Assembly (NCBI GenBank): GCA_944322715.1 | Contig: CALUPT010000010.1 | Span: forward strand, 61,116 to 125,115 | DNA length: 64,000 nucleotides | DNA from: an uncultured Bacteroidales bacterium | Lineage (GTDB): Bacteria; Bacteroidota; Bacteroidia; Bacteroidales; UBA932 | Direction: 5' to 3' | Shown here: positions 51,586 to 60,955 of the stretch, one piece after another | Layout: each line of letters opens with the position of its first letter | Numbering within the stretch: position 1 is the first letter of the stretch | Position numbers and translations under genes: made by a program | The notes under the pieces: generated by a model | Told to the model about the DNA's origin: nothing | The model's input: the letters and a program-made list of their open reading frames with translations, nothing else | Databases searched by the model: none

Positions 51586-52158
51586 TTAAGCCTCCTTGGC
51601 CGCCTGTGCAGTTGCACGGGTAGGACGTACGGAGCAGATAATGGTACCCTTAGGGGATACGATTGTAACTCCCTCGTAATGAAGGTCGCCGGCAACGATC
51701 TGCTTGCCTATCTGCAGGGAAGTGGTATCCACCTCGACTGAATCAGGGAGCTTGTCCATGTATGCGCTGATGCGGAGCTTGCGGCTCGATACCAGGAGCT
51801 TGCCGCCCAACTTGACGCCCTCTGAATGTCCTGTGATGATGATAGGGACATTGATGACTACCGGCTTGTCCTCGGTTACACGGAGGAAGTCCACGTGGAG
51901 GGCCTCATCCGTTACAGGATGATACTGTACTTCGTGGAGGACGGCAGTGAATTTCTGCTCTCCGAGGTCGAGGTCCACGATATATGAATTCGGAGTGTGC
52001 GTCAGGGATTTGAGATCCTTTGCGCTGACTGTGAAAAGGACATTCTCCATACCCTGTCCGTAGAGGTTGCATGGTACGAGACCTTCTTTCCTGATGCTTT
52101 TTACTGCGGCCTTGTTTCCGACCTGGCGGATCTGGCCCTTGAGTTCGATGTGTTTCAT
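51586..52158 (-). CDS. rplY: 50S ribosomal protein bL25, CTC form
   Basis: A 190-aa 5S-rRNA-binding protein of the longer CTC type. KGQIRQVGNKAAVKSIRKEGLVPCNLYG is the RNA-binding start, then VDLDLGEQKFTAVLHEVQYHPVTDEALHVDF, and the C-terminal beta domain VDTTSLQIGKQIVAGDLHYEGV. A structured leader precedes it (52159-52267). It is cotranscribed with pth. Confidence 0.96.
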   Translation of the reverse strand: MKHIELKGQIRQVGNKAAVKSIRKEGLVPCNLYGQGMENVLFTVSAKDLKSLTHTPNSYIVDLDLGEQKFTAVLHEVQYHPVTDEALHVDFLRVTEDKPVVINVPIIITGHSEGVKLGGKLLVSSRKLRISAYMDKLPDSVEVDTTSLQIGKQIVAGDLHYEGVTIVSPKGTIICSVRPTRATAQAAKEA

Positions 52159-52267
52159 AAAGTTTTATAAAAATGTGTTACTCAGAGACTGCCGCAAGGA
52201 CTTCGTCCCGGGCTGCCTCCCCATTGCACCAAAAAGCCACCTGCTTTTTTATGGGGCTGCAAAGATA
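52159..52267 (-). promoter_or_regulatory. rplY promoter and structured leader
   Basis: On the minus strand, TATCTTTG (52267-52260) starts a leader of about 95 nt. Just after the start, CCCCAT (52219-52224) pairs with ATGGGG (52251-52256), and within it AAAAAGC (52231-52237) pairs with GCTTTTT (52243-52249) around a 5-base loop. Nearer the ATG, GGGAC/GTCCC-type pairing is possible (52193-52211). This nested fold is well placed for autogenous control by bL25. Confidence 0.6.
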
Positions 52268-52307
52268 TGAAATTTTCGGAAATTGTGTATGCCGTTCCGG
52301 AAAAACT

Positions 52308-53666
52308 TTACTTTTCTGTCATTCCCGATACGAGTCCCGTCGCGGCATCCCACGCAAGGTCCCTGTAGAAACTGTCCAAATAAGGGCTTCCGTTCCCCGG
52401 GAGGTACATGCTCAGGCCGGAATACCTTTCTATTTTGATTCCGAGAAATTCTTCCGTGGCGGCCTTGTAGATGATGCAGTTGTCAAGGGTCGCATCCAGC
52501 AGGTCGAGTTCAAAGTCGCTTGCGCCGGCGTTGGCCGCAATGTCCCTCAGGTCGTAGAACCAGTGGTCATAGAACCAGTGATCGCCGTTCCAGACCGGGT
52601 CGCCGTACCGGAAATATTCCTGTATCCCTGTTCCGTCCAGTGCATCAAGCTGTTCCCTGCAGTTGCTGAATATCAGCCTGCACGCTTCCGCAAGAGGCTC
52701 CATTCTCGAGCAGTCTATAAGGGTCACTGTCGCAGACTGATAGTCGCCGCTCATGGCTGCATACTTGTTGTAATAGTCTCTTGCGACCCCTTCCAGATCA
52801 GGCTCGCTGCCTCCGAGAAGATGCCGGCCCATGGTATCGTAGTTGAAACCGAGGGTGAGGACTTCGGAAGGGGAAAATATTATCCTGTCGCAGACATCCT
52901 TCAGTTCGTATGCCACTTCTATGCCCCCCATGAGACAGCAGTCGAATATGATGTAGTCCAAATGATACGGGATGGCTCCGGCGAATTCCTGGATGTTCAT
53001 TTCGTATGATACCGTCTGACCGCCTGCAGTCGCCAGGTCCTGGCAGATGCTCTTCACTGCCGGCAATGACGGGTCCTGCCATCTCTCCACATACGGAACC
53101 CATTCCTCCGTATCAGTGAACCCTCTTGCCTTTTCCTGTCCGCCGCCCATGCCGGCTTTATAACTGCCGGGGTCGTTGTAGAAGCCTTTAGGCAGCCAGC
53201 CGGTGCCGTGGGAAGACAGCAGCAGTCCGTAGCCCTTGGCCGGGAAACGGCTCCTTGCTTCATTGAGAACATCCCCGAGGGTCGCGGCAGTGGCTCCTAT
53301 GCTGTTGACCGGGTATGTCACCAGGGTGTCCCTTACCAAAGAGCCGCAGTGCCTGTATATTCTTGTAAGATACGATCTTGTAGGGGAAGATGAGCTCGTG
53401 AGTTCCTCGTAGGCCAGGAGTATGTTGCTGTCGTATCCCTCCGGGACATACCCGTCGCAGAAGTCGGACATGTTATTTTTCATGGCGGAAGCAAGCCCGT
53501 TGGCCTTGCCCGCCATATATACGATGAGCACGTTGTCGATCTCCTCAGGCATTGTCGGCTGCTGGCATGTCTGTTCCTTTATGCAGGAGACGGACATGCA
53601 TGCAACGGCCGCCATGATGACGGCCGGCAGTCTTGAAATGATATGCCTGATATGTTCCCGGTTCAT
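52308..53666 (-). CDS. C11 (clostripain-like) cysteine peptidase lipoprotein
   Basis: 452 aa from MNREHIRHIISRLPAV; lipoprotein signal (SVSC, Cys27). The C11 catalytic pair is visible: LLLSSHGTGWL (histidine) and YIIFDCCLMGGIEVAYEL (nucleophilic Cys after Asp). DNVLIVYMAGKANGL opens the domain. It should cleave after basic residues at the cell envelope. A longer frame to 53939 exists, but the minus-strand promoter box TATCTTTG (53695-53688) lies between, fixing the start. Confidence 0.9.
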   Translation of the reverse strand: MNREHIRHIISRLPAVIMAAVACMSVSCIKEQTCQQPTMPEEIDNVLIVYMAGKANGLASAMKNNMSDFCDGYVPEGYDSNILLAYEELTSSSSPTRSYLTRIYRHCGSLVRDTLVTYPVNSIGATAATLGDVLNEARSRFPAKGYGLLLSSHGTGWLPKGFYNDPGSYKAGMGGGQEKARGFTDTEEWVPYVERWQDPSLPAVKSICQDLATAGGQTVSYEMNIQEFAGAIPYHLDYIIFDCCLMGGIEVAYELKDVCDRIIFSPSEVLTLGFNYDTMGRHLLGGSEPDLEGVARDYYNKYAAMSGDYQSATVTLIDCSRMEPLAEACRLIFSNCREQLDALDGTGIQEYFRYGDPVWNGDHWFYDHWFYDLRDIAANAGASDFELDLLDATLDNCIIYKAATEEFLGIKIERYSGLSMYLPGNGSPYLDSFYRDLAWDAATGLVSGMTEK

Positions 53667-53687
53667 ATTTATCTTCGACACAACCTG

Positions 53688-53715
53688 CAAAGATATGGAA
53701 ATTTTATTACCTTTG
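53688..53715. promoter_or_regulatory. Divergent promoters for the C11 and M49 peptidases
   Basis: Minus strand: TATCTTTG (53695-53688), 22 bases before the C11 start. Plus strand: TACCTTTG (53708-53715), about 105 bases before the M49 start. Two secreted peptidases thus share one control region. Confidence 0.6.
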
Positions 53716-53820
53716 ACACCTGATTGTGCCGGGAAAGGCAAAAACATGTCGCGGATACGTGTTTTCCGGGACTGCCTTTGGCGGATGTGACGGCATAATC
53801 GGAATCTTAAAGTCATATAT

Positions 53821-55845
53821 ATGAAAGCGTTGAATATGCTGATTGCGTGCGGTGCGGCCGTTTCGATGGCGGCTTGCGGAAACGGAGCCTCGCAGGAGGA
53901 CAGTTTCAGATATCTGATCGATGAATTTGCCGATATCAAGATAATGAGGTACCGGATTCCCGGATGGGACAGTCTCAGTCTGCAGCAGAAACAGTATGTC
54001 TATCACCTCGGCGAGGCAGCCAAATACGGCAGGGACATCATCTGGATGCAGAATTACAGGTACAACCTTCCCGTCAGGCATCTTGTGGAGGATATTCTGG
54101 ACAGGTATGATGGGGACAGGGAATGCGAAGAATTCCGCAAGTTCACGGTCTATGCAAAACGGCTGTTTTTCAGCAACGGCATGCACCATCACTATGCCGA
54201 GGACAAGTTCTTCCCTGAATGTTCCAGGGAGTATTTCGCCTCCCTGCTCTCTGCAGTGGGGGATGATGGCAGCTACATCGATCCGGAAGACAGTACGCAG
54301 GTGGACCTTATAGAAGTCATCTACAACCCTGAAATAGCCCCGCAGCGGAAGTCCACCGACAGGTCGGGCGACATCGTGAAGCAGTCGGCCGTCAATTATT
54401 ATAAAGGAGTGACGCGGGATGAGGCGGAGCGGTTCTATGCGGCAATGGTGGATCCGGCGGATTCCACACCGGTGTCATACGGTCTCAACAGCAGGCTGGT
54501 CAAGGATGCCGACAGTACCATCAGGGAGGAGGTCTACAAGGTCGGCGGCCTGTACGGCCCTGCACTGGAAAAGATTTGCGGGGAGCTCAGGAAGGCGGCT
54601 TTCTATGCGGAGAATGATGTGCAGAAGAAATACATTGACCTGCTCATAGACTATTATATGACCGGAGACCTGAACCTCTGGGATGAATACAATATCGAGT
54701 GGCTCAGGGATACTGCCGGTACCGTGGATTTCGTGAACGGCTTTGTGGAGGACTACAACGACCCTCTCGGGCGCAAGGCATCCTGGGAGTCGGTCGTGAA
54801 CATCAAGGATCACGAGGCATCCCGCAGGACGGAAACGATCAGTTCCAACGCGCAGTGGTTCGAGGACCATTCCCCTGTGGATCCGAGGTTCAGGAAAGAG
54901 CAGGTGAAGGGAATATCCGCAAAGGTCATCGATGCCACGACTCTCGGAGGAGACTGCTATCCGTCCACGCCTATCGGCATCAATCTGCCGAATGCGGACT
55001 GGATCAGGAAGGACTATGGTTCCAAGTCGGTGACCATAGCCAATATAACGCACGCATATAACCTGGCGGCTCTTGAATCTCCCAACAGTATCCTTGCTGA
55101 GTTTGCCTGGGATGAGGAGGAGGTCGCAATGGCCAAAAAGTACCTTTCCATTACGGATGAGGTGCATACCGACCTGCATGAATGTCTCGGTCACGGCTCG
55201 GGCCAGTTGCTGCCGGGCGTATCGGCCAATGCTCTCGGAGAATACAACTCTACCCTCGAGGAGACCAGGGCTGACCTGTTCGGCCTGTATTATATCGCGG
55301 ATCCAAAGTTGGTCGAACTCGGCATCCTTCCTGATGGAGAAGCCTACAAGGTACAGTATGCCAATTATATAAGGAACGGTCTCATGGTGCAGTTCACCCG
55401 TGTGGAACTCGGCCGTCAGAATACGGAGGCGCACATGCAGAACCGCAAGCTGATTGCTGAATGGTGTTATGAGAACGGATTGGAAGACAATGTAATAGAA
55501 AAGAAGGTCCGCGATGGCAAGACCTATTTTACGGTCAATGACTATGAGGCTCTGCGCGGCCTGTTCGGCAGACTGCTCGGGGAGGTACAGAGAATCAAGT
55601 CCGAAGGGGACTATGAGGCAGGAAAGGCTTTGGTCGAGAAATATGCCGTCAATATAGATCCGGAGCTGCACAGGGAGGTGAAGGAACGCTATGCAGCCCT
55701 CGGACTGAAACCGTACGGAGGTTTCGTCAATCCTGAGATAGTGCCTGTCGAGGAGAATGGCAGGGTAGTGGACTACAGGATAGAGTATGTGGATAACTAT
55801 CTCGGACAGATGCTGCATTACGGCCGCTCATATTCGACCCTTTGA
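53821..55845 (+). CDS. Dipeptidyl peptidase III-type zinc peptidase (family M49), lipoprotein
   Basis: 674 aa with a lipoprotein signal (SMAACG, Cys19). The zinc motif is the M49-specific HECLGH (His453 to His458), followed by LEETRADLFGLYYI (Glu480/481). It releases dipeptides from short peptides. A 105-base leader separates it from its promoter box. A terminator hairpin follows. Although often labelled a dihydrofolate reductase in databases, the motifs are those of a peptidase. Confidence 0.93.
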   Translation: MKALNMLIACGAAVSMAACGNGASQEDSFRYLIDEFADIKIMRYRIPGWDSLSLQQKQYVYHLGEAAKYGRDIIWMQNYRYNLPVRHLVEDILDRYDGDRECEEFRKFTVYAKRLFFSNGMHHHYAEDKFFPECSREYFASLLSAVGDDGSYIDPEDSTQVDLIEVIYNPEIAPQRKSTDRSGDIVKQSAVNYYKGVTRDEAERFYAAMVDPADSTPVSYGLNSRLVKDADSTIREEVYKVGGLYGPALEKICGELRKAAFYAENDVQKKYIDLLIDYYMTGDLNLWDEYNIEWLRDTAGTVDFVNGFVEDYNDPLGRKASWESVVNIKDHEASRRTETISSNAQWFEDHSPVDPRFRKEQVKGISAKVIDATTLGGDCYPSTPIGINLPNADWIRKDYGSKSVTIANITHAYNLAALESPNSILAEFAWDEEEVAMAKKYLSITDEVHTDLHECLGHGSGQLLPGVSANALGEYNSTLEETRADLFGLYYIADPKLVELGILPDGEAYKVQYANYIRNGLMVQFTRVELGRQNTEAHMQNRKLIAEWCYENGLEDNVIEKKVRDGKTYFTVNDYEALRGLFGRLLGEVQRIKSEGDYEAGKALVEKYAVNIDPELHREVKERYAALGLKPYGGFVNPEIVPVEENGRVVDYRIEYVDNYLGQMLHYGRSYSTL

Positions 55846-55852
55846 TTCTCCG

Positions 55853-55876
55853 GGCCGGCATGTTGTCATGCCGGCC
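55853..55876 (+). terminator. Hairpin after the M49 peptidase gene
   Basis: GGCCGGCATG (55853-55862), loop TTGT, CATGCCGGCC (55867-55876): a perfect 10-bp stem, but with only a weak T-run behind it. Confidence 0.6.
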
Positions 55877-55924
55877 TGACCTTTGGCGGGGACTGTCCAT
55901 GCGTGCCGTTCACTGATAAATGTT

Positions 55925-56998
55925 ATGGATATCCGGATACTGAATGACTACAGATATTACCTGAAGATTGAAAGGTCGATGTCTCCGAATACCGTTTCGG
56001 CGTATTCAAAGGATGTCTCCGCTTTTCTCGACTGGGTAGACTTCCAGTCTGTTCCTGAAATAAGTACGGTGCAGGCAGATGCTCCCGGGCCATCCGCTCC
56101 CCGCGGGACTGCAGCCCTTTCCGGGGATGCTGCCCGTCCGTCCGGGAAAAAGCTCTCGGGGGTGGGTACGGATGATATCATCAGCTATCTGCAGTTCAGG
56201 AACGTGCCCGGTGCGGGAATGAATGTCTCCAGACGGACCCAGGCCAGGATCCTGAGTTCGCTGAGGTCGTTTTTCTCGTGGCTGATGCAGGAAGGGTATA
56301 TCAGGGACAATCCGTGCGACGGGGTGGATGCCCCGAAGATAGGACGCTATCTGCCCGAAGTGCTTTCAGTGAAGGAGGTCGGGCAGATAATGGATGCCGT
56401 TCCGCTTACTGACTGGCTCGGGCTGCGTGACAGGGCGATACTTGAGATGCTCTATGGCTGCGGACTGCGGGTTTCCGAGGCATCCGGGCTGAAAATCTCC
56501 GACCTGTTTTTCGATGAAGGATTTGTCCGGATTATCGGCAAAGGCAACAAGGAAAGGGTTGTCCCGGTAGGGGAGATGGCGATGGATGCGGTGCGCGACT
56601 ATCTGGATGTCCGTCCCGGCGCATGTCCGTCCCTTTGTCCCTCTTCCGGCGGCAAGCCGGCGGATCCTGCCGTTCCGGCATCGGATTCACGTAATTCCAT
56701 ATCAGTACCTTCACGCTTTGATGACATCCTGTTTCTCAACAGCAGAGGGTCGCAGCTCAGCAGGATATCCATATTCAACATGGTGAAGCATTATGCCATG
56801 CTCGCAGGCATAACCAAGGAGATATCCCCGCATACTTTCCGCCATTCTTTCGCGACCCATCTCATCGAGAACGGCGCGGACCTCCGTGTCGTCCAGGAGA
56901 TGCTCGGACATGAAAGCATCCTCACCACCGAGATCTATACCCATATCAACAAGGCGACGTGGCAGTCTTCCATCCTCAGTCATCACCCGCGCCGATAG
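55925..56998 (+). CDS. xerD: Tyrosine recombinase XerC/XerD type
   Basis: A 357-aa recombinase, probably resolving chromosome dimers with a partner. Catalytic residues: Arg182 (CGLRVSE), Lys206 (GKGNKE), His303 and Arg306 (HTFRH), His329 (LGHE) and Tyr338 (EIYTHI). Two low-complexity Pro/Ser/Ala/Gly inserts, at about residues 50-78 and 231-265, make it longer than the usual 300 aa. The first lies inside the N-terminal SAM-like domain and the second between core strands. All motifs are intact, so it should be active. Confidence 0.93.
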   Translation: MDIRILNDYRYYLKIERSMSPNTVSAYSKDVSAFLDWVDFQSVPEISTVQADAPGPSAPRGTAALSGDAARPSGKKLSGVGTDDIISYLQFRNVPGAGMNVSRRTQARILSSLRSFFSWLMQEGYIRDNPCDGVDAPKIGRYLPEVLSVKEVGQIMDAVPLTDWLGLRDRAILEMLYGCGLRVSEASGLKISDLFFDEGFVRIIGKGNKERVVPVGEMAMDAVRDYLDVRPGACPSLCPSSGGKPADPAVPASDSRNSISVPSRFDDILFLNSRGSQLSRISIFNMVKHYAMLAGITKEISPHTFRHSFATHLIENGADLRVVQEMLGHESILTTEIYTHINKATWQSSILSHHPRR

Positions 56999-57012
56999 CA
57001 ATGACAGTGATC

Positions 57013-58107
57013 TCAATGCCGTGCTATCCTGCACCGGGCGAGTTTTGCGGCCATTTCCGGTTTCAGCACTCCGGCTTCTGCCAGCCCCTCGATTGTCCAC
57101 ATTTCCACAGGATTGTTCTCCCTGTACAGGACAATGCCGTGCGCAGCGTATGATCCGATATACGGATGCAGTCTCAGGGAATCTTCCGGGAGGGTCCACA
57201 TCGGATACGGAGTTACGGTCTCTTCCGATATTGTCACAAGATCCTGCAGCCCATCGAATTTCTCCCGGTCGAAATTATGGATATCCATCAGCTGCTCCTT
57301 GCAGGAGAAGCCCTGCAGCCTGTCGCGGTATTCGATTATTTTTCCTGCAAAATACCCTCCGATTCCCGGAAGGCCATCAAGTGCGGCCGAGTCGGCCGTA
57401 TTCAGCTCCAGCAGGGGGATGTCGATGTATGGTTCCAGCCGTCTGTAGACCGAGTCCGCCACGACGAAAGATTTTGCGAAGTCGCTCTTCCTGTTGAACT
57501 TCCCTCCTTTCAGCCGGTAGTTGACGATAGCCCGGGCCTGCCTTTCCGAAAACCCGAGTCTCTGCAGGTCCTCAGCCGATACGGTGTTGGGATTGAACCG
57601 GAAATTCTCCACGGTTCTGTCCCGCCTTCCGTGTTCCGTGTCTCCTCCGTCCCGCGTCCCTTTGGAACGGCTGTACCTCTCCCCGGTCCTCTGGTCAATG
57701 CGGTATCCTCTTGCCTCGGACTCTATCCGTATTCCGCTTCTGCCGGTCCGGCTGTCTTTTCTGATGACTATATGATCCTCTTGCCGGCTGTCTTTATTGT
57801 CATAAGCATGTTTCTCACCGGTGCCGCTTCCATCTGAATCATGGCCTCCGTTTATGTTTCCTGTCTGAGATGCATCCGGTGAGAGTGTCCGGGATTTCCC
57901 TGACAGGACCGATTCGGCCAGTGCCCTGTCCACCACATACACCGTGTCGGCCACAGCCTCTTCGGCAAGTATCTTCGAGATTGCCGCCCTGTTGAGAAAC
58001 AGCGCCACCTGATAACCCACAATGAGGAACACCAATGCTATCGCTCCTGTCACGAATGACACAGGAAGCTTCTTCCCCTTCTTATCCTCTTTTCCCATCT
58101 CCGCCAA
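57013..58107 (-). CDS. Membrane-anchored helix-hairpin-helix (ComEA-like) protein
   Basis: A 364-aa protein. One membrane helix near the N-terminus (VTGAIALVFLIVGYQVALFL) is followed by a low-complexity charged linker (about 70-165). Helix-hairpin-helix DNA-binding repeats occupy the C-terminal half: FNPNTVSAEDLQRLGFSERQARAIVNYR and LNTADSAALDGLPGIGGYFAGKII, plus a third, degraded one at the end. The layout resembles ComEA, the DNA receptor of competence, but the linker is longer. Convergent with xerD. Confidence 0.82.
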   Translation of the reverse strand: MAEMGKEDKKGKKLPVSFVTGAIALVFLIVGYQVALFLNRAAISKILAEEAVADTVYVVDRALAESVLSGKSRTLSPDASQTGNINGGHDSDGSGTGEKHAYDNKDSRQEDHIVIRKDSRTGRSGIRIESEARGYRIDQRTGERYSRSKGTRDGGDTEHGRRDRTVENFRFNPNTVSAEDLQRLGFSERQARAIVNYRLKGGKFNRKSDFAKSFVVADSVYRRLEPYIDIPLLELNTADSAALDGLPGIGGYFAGKIIEYRDRLQGFSCKEQLMDIHNFDREKFDGLQDLVTISEETVTPYPMWTLPEDSLRLHPYIGSYAAHGIVLYRENNPVEMWTIEGLAEAGVLKPEMAAKLARCRIARH

Positions 58108-58191
58108 TATTAGAATTAACTATACTTTTCATGAGTCATCCGTGTCGGGTCGGAATATCGGCCGCCGGACCGGATGCGGTTTCTCCGGGAC

Positions 58192-59034
58192 CTATATGGA
58201 TTGCAGCCCGGTGAGAACAATGACAATCTCCCCCTTGGGCTCGTGCTCACGGTACCAGTCGGCCACCTCCCTGACAGGACCGCGCCTGTGTTCCTCGAAC
58301 TTCTTGGAGATCTCCCTGGCGACGGAGCACATACGATCAGGTCCGAACACTTCGGCAAACTGGTCCAGAGTCTTCACAAGACGGTATGGAGACTCGTAGA
58401 AAACCATTGTCCTGACTTCGGATGAGAGTTCCTGCAGCCTTGTCTGCCTCCCCTTCCTGACCGGGAGGAAGCCCTCGAAACAGAACCTGTCGCAGGGAAT
58501 GCCGGAACTGACCAGTGCCGGAACGAAAGCCGTAGCTCCCGGAAGAGTCTGCACTTCTATGCCTTCGTTGGCGCAGGTGCGTGCCAGCAGGAAGCCCGGG
58601 TCTGAAATCCCCGGAGTCCCGGCATCGCTTATCAGTGCTACATTGGCCCCTGCCAGTATCCTCTCCTTGATGATTTCCGCTGTCCTGTGTTCGTTGAATT
58701 TGTGATGTGACTCTATATGTCCGTGTATGTCATAGTGTCTGAGCAGCACGGAACTGGTCCTGGTGTCTTCGGCAAGTATCAGGTCGGCCTCCTTGAGCAC
58801 CCGGACCGCCCTGAAAGTCATGTCTTCCAGATTCCCCACGGGTGTCGGCACTATATGAAGTATTCCGGGAGTCCCGGCCCTTTCCCTGTCCCTGCTCCCG
58901 CATGGATTCTCCTCCGTATCGGCCCGTCTTTCCGGAACATTCCCTCTCCGGCAGTCCTTTGCCGTGCTGCCGGCATTCTCCGTCTCCTTGACTGTGGCTC
59001 CGGCCCGCTGCCGTCTGTCTCTTTTTCCCCTCAT
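58192..59034 (-). CDS. rsmI: 16S rRNA 2'-O-ribose C1402 methyltransferase
   Basis: A 280-aa SAM-dependent methyltransferase. [21 protein letters not shown] is the family N-terminus and [15 protein letters not shown] the SAM loop, followed by [28 protein letters not shown] and the C-terminal GEIVIVLTG. About 55 extra residues precede the family start, rich in Arg, Glu and Gly and of low complexity. They are either a real extension or a sign that translation begins at a later, possibly non-ATG codon. Confidence 0.94.
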   Translation of the reverse strand: MRGKRDRRQRAGATVKETENAGSTAKDCRRGNVPERRADTEENPCGSRDRERAGTPGILHIVPTPVGNLEDMTFRAVRVLKEADLILAEDTRTSSVLLRHYDIHGHIESHHKFNEHRTAEIIKERILAGANVALISDAGTPGISDPGFLLARTCANEGIEVQTLPGATAFVPALVSSGIPCDRFCFEGFLPVRKGRQTRLQELSSEVRTMVFYESPYRLVKTLDQFAEVFGPDRMCSVAREISKKFEEHRRGPVREVADWYREHEPKGEIVIVLTGLQSI

Positions 59035-59127
59035 ATCTTCTCGACTGTTGATAAAAACTTTTCCGCTGTCTTCCCGATAAAGTCATTAATGACTATCTTT
59101 GCGGACGTCAACTGCAAAAGTAAGGAA

Positions 59128-59709
59128 ATGTTTTTAGAAAATGCAAAAAAAGCGGGCTCGATTGAAGTGATCTGCGGCTCGATGTTTTCAGGCAAGACGG
59201 AAGAACTGATCAGAAGGCTCAGAAGAGCGCAGTTCGCCAACCAGAAAGTCGAGATATACAAGCCCGCAATCGATGTGAGATATTCCGATGATCAGGTCGT
59301 CTCGCATGATGCGCACAGCATTCCTTCCACTCCGATCGACTCTCCTGCCAGTATGCTGCTCCTGTCGGCGGATGTGGAGGTAGTTGGCATTGATGAAGCC
59401 CAGTTTTTCGATGACACTGTGGTGGAGGTGGCTCAGACACTGGCCGACAGGGGTATCAGAGTGATAGTGGCAGGACTTGACACGGATTTCACCGGGAAGC
59501 CTTTCGGCCCCATGCCCGCCCTGATGGCAGTGGCGGAAGATGTACAGAAAGTACATGCCATCTGTGTGAAATGCGGCAGCCTTGCCAACCATTCGCACCG
59601 CCTCACAAGAAGCGACAAACTCGTGGTCCTCGGAGAGAAGGACCTGTACGAGCCTCTCTGCCGCCACTGCTACAACGAAGCCATCGCCGCCGACAAATCT
59701 CCCGACTGA
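59128..59709 (+). CDS. tdk: Thymidine kinase
   Basis: 193 aa, type II thymidine kinase of the dTTP salvage path. The P-loop is [27 protein letters not shown] is the Walker B, and the zinc-lasso cysteines are CVKCG and CRHCY near the C-terminus. The ATG at 59128 follows a TATCTTTG box (59094-59101) and begins just before the P-loop; earlier ATGs of the frame lie upstream of that box. Confidence 0.96.
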   Translation: MFLENAKKAGSIEVICGSMFSGKTEELIRRLRRAQFANQKVEIYKPAIDVRYSDDQVVSHDAHSIPSTPIDSPASMLLLSADVEVVGIDEAQFFDDTVVEVAQTLADRGIRVIVAGLDTDFTGKPFGPMPALMAVAEDVQKVHAICVKCGSLANHSHRLTRSDKLVVLGEKDLYEPLCRHCYNEAIAADKSPD

Positions 59710-59737
59710 AATTTTGAATCATAAGTCCCAGTGATGG

Positions 59738-60943
59738 TCAGACGGTCTGGTGATTGATGCAGATGCCCTGGAGATACCACCGGTAGAGGCGGTGGATGCC
59801 TTCGTCTATCTCTATTTTGTGGTGCCAGCCCAGACTGTGGAGTTTTGTCACATCCGTGAGTTTGCGCAGTGTGCCGTCCGGTTTGGATGCATCCCACCGC
59901 AGTTCTCCCCTGAAGCCTATTTCGGCCATGATTTTCTCCGCCACTTCGCGGATGCTCAGCTCCTTTCCTGTCCCGACATTGATGTGGCAGTTGCGGATTT
60001 CCGTGATGCCATCTGCATTCTTGACGGATGAGTCATACGTATCCTTGAAATCCACATTCAGCAGCACATGTACAGAGGCATCCGCCATTTCTTCGCTCCA
60101 TAGGAACTCCCTCATCGGCCTGCCTGTGCCCCAGAGCGTCACGGCCTCAGGAGTGATGCCGTAGTGCGCCAGGACAGAGAGAATGTCGGATTCTGCAGAA
60201 GTACCGTCCACGATGAATTTCCCCTCCCGGACCTTGAGGCCTCTGTCCGTGAATGATGCCTTCCCGGCGGCAGTGTCCTTTCCGATGGCAGCGGCAGGGG
60301 CGGTTACAGGCCGCAGGCCGATATCCTTGCGTACGGCATCCCAGTCGCCCTCGTTGAGGCATTTGGCCAAATGTATCTTTCGGATCATCGCAGGGAGCAC
60401 ATGGCTGTTCTCCAAATGGAAATTGTCATTCGGCCCGTAGAGGTTGGTCGGCATCACTGCGATATAGTTGGTACCGTACTGTATGTTGAAACTCTCGCAC
60501 ATCTTCAGCCCTGCTATCTTGGCGATGGCGTAAGGTTCGTTAGTATATTCGAGAGGCGAGGTCAGCAGGCAGTCTTCTTTCATAGGCTGCGGAGCCTCGC
60601 GGGGATAGATGCACGTGCTGCCGAGGAACAGCAGTTTCTTCACTCCATGGCGGAAGCTTTCCCCTATGACATTCTGCTGTATCTGCAGGTTCTGCCAGAT
60701 GAAGTCGGCCCGGTATTGCAGGTTCGCCATTATCCCTCCTACGTGGGCGGCTGCCAGCACTACGGCATCAGGCCGTTCCGTGTCGAAAAATGCCTTCACT
60801 GCCGCACCGTCCAGCAGGTCGAGTTCTCTGTGGCTCCGCCCCACAAGATTGGTGTACCCCCTCTGCAGGAGGTTGTTCCAGATGGCAGAACCCACAAGCC
60901 CGTGATGTCCTGCCACATATATCTTTGCATTCCTGTCCAGCAT
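59738..60943 (-). CDS. fcl: GDP-L-fucose synthase
   Basis: A 401-aa SDR-type epimerase/reductase completing GDP-L-fucose from the Gmd product. The NADP loop is VAGHHGLVGSAI, the catalytic SxnYxxxK is seen as GSTCIYPR and NEPYAIAKIAG, and PTNLYGPNDNF follows. About 45 residues (PAAAIGKDTAAGKASFTDRG and neighbours, about 214-250) are inserted before the GTGRPMREFLW motif, lengthening it beyond the usual size; the insert is low in complexity. It follows gmd by 12 bp. Confidence 0.95.
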   Translation of the reverse strand: MLDRNAKIYVAGHHGLVGSAIWNNLLQRGYTNLVGRSHRELDLLDGAAVKAFFDTERPDAVVLAAAHVGGIMANLQYRADFIWQNLQIQQNVIGESFRHGVKKLLFLGSTCIYPREAPQPMKEDCLLTSPLEYTNEPYAIAKIAGLKMCESFNIQYGTNYIAVMPTNLYGPNDNFHLENSHVLPAMIRKIHLAKCLNEGDWDAVRKDIGLRPVTAPAAAIGKDTAAGKASFTDRGLKVREGKFIVDGTSAESDILSVLAHYGITPEAVTLWGTGRPMREFLWSEEMADASVHVLLNVDFKDTYDSSVKNADGITEIRNCHINVGTGKELSIREVAEKIMAEIGFRGELRWDASKPDGTLRKLTDVTKLHSLGWHHKIEIDEGIHRLYRWYLQGICINHQTV

Positions 60944-60955
60944 GTTTCCCGTAGA

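Noticed and set aside
54475..55818. 447-codon minus-strand frame opposite the M49 peptidase
   Set aside because: No start context, no domain, and a complete M49 motif set on the other strand.
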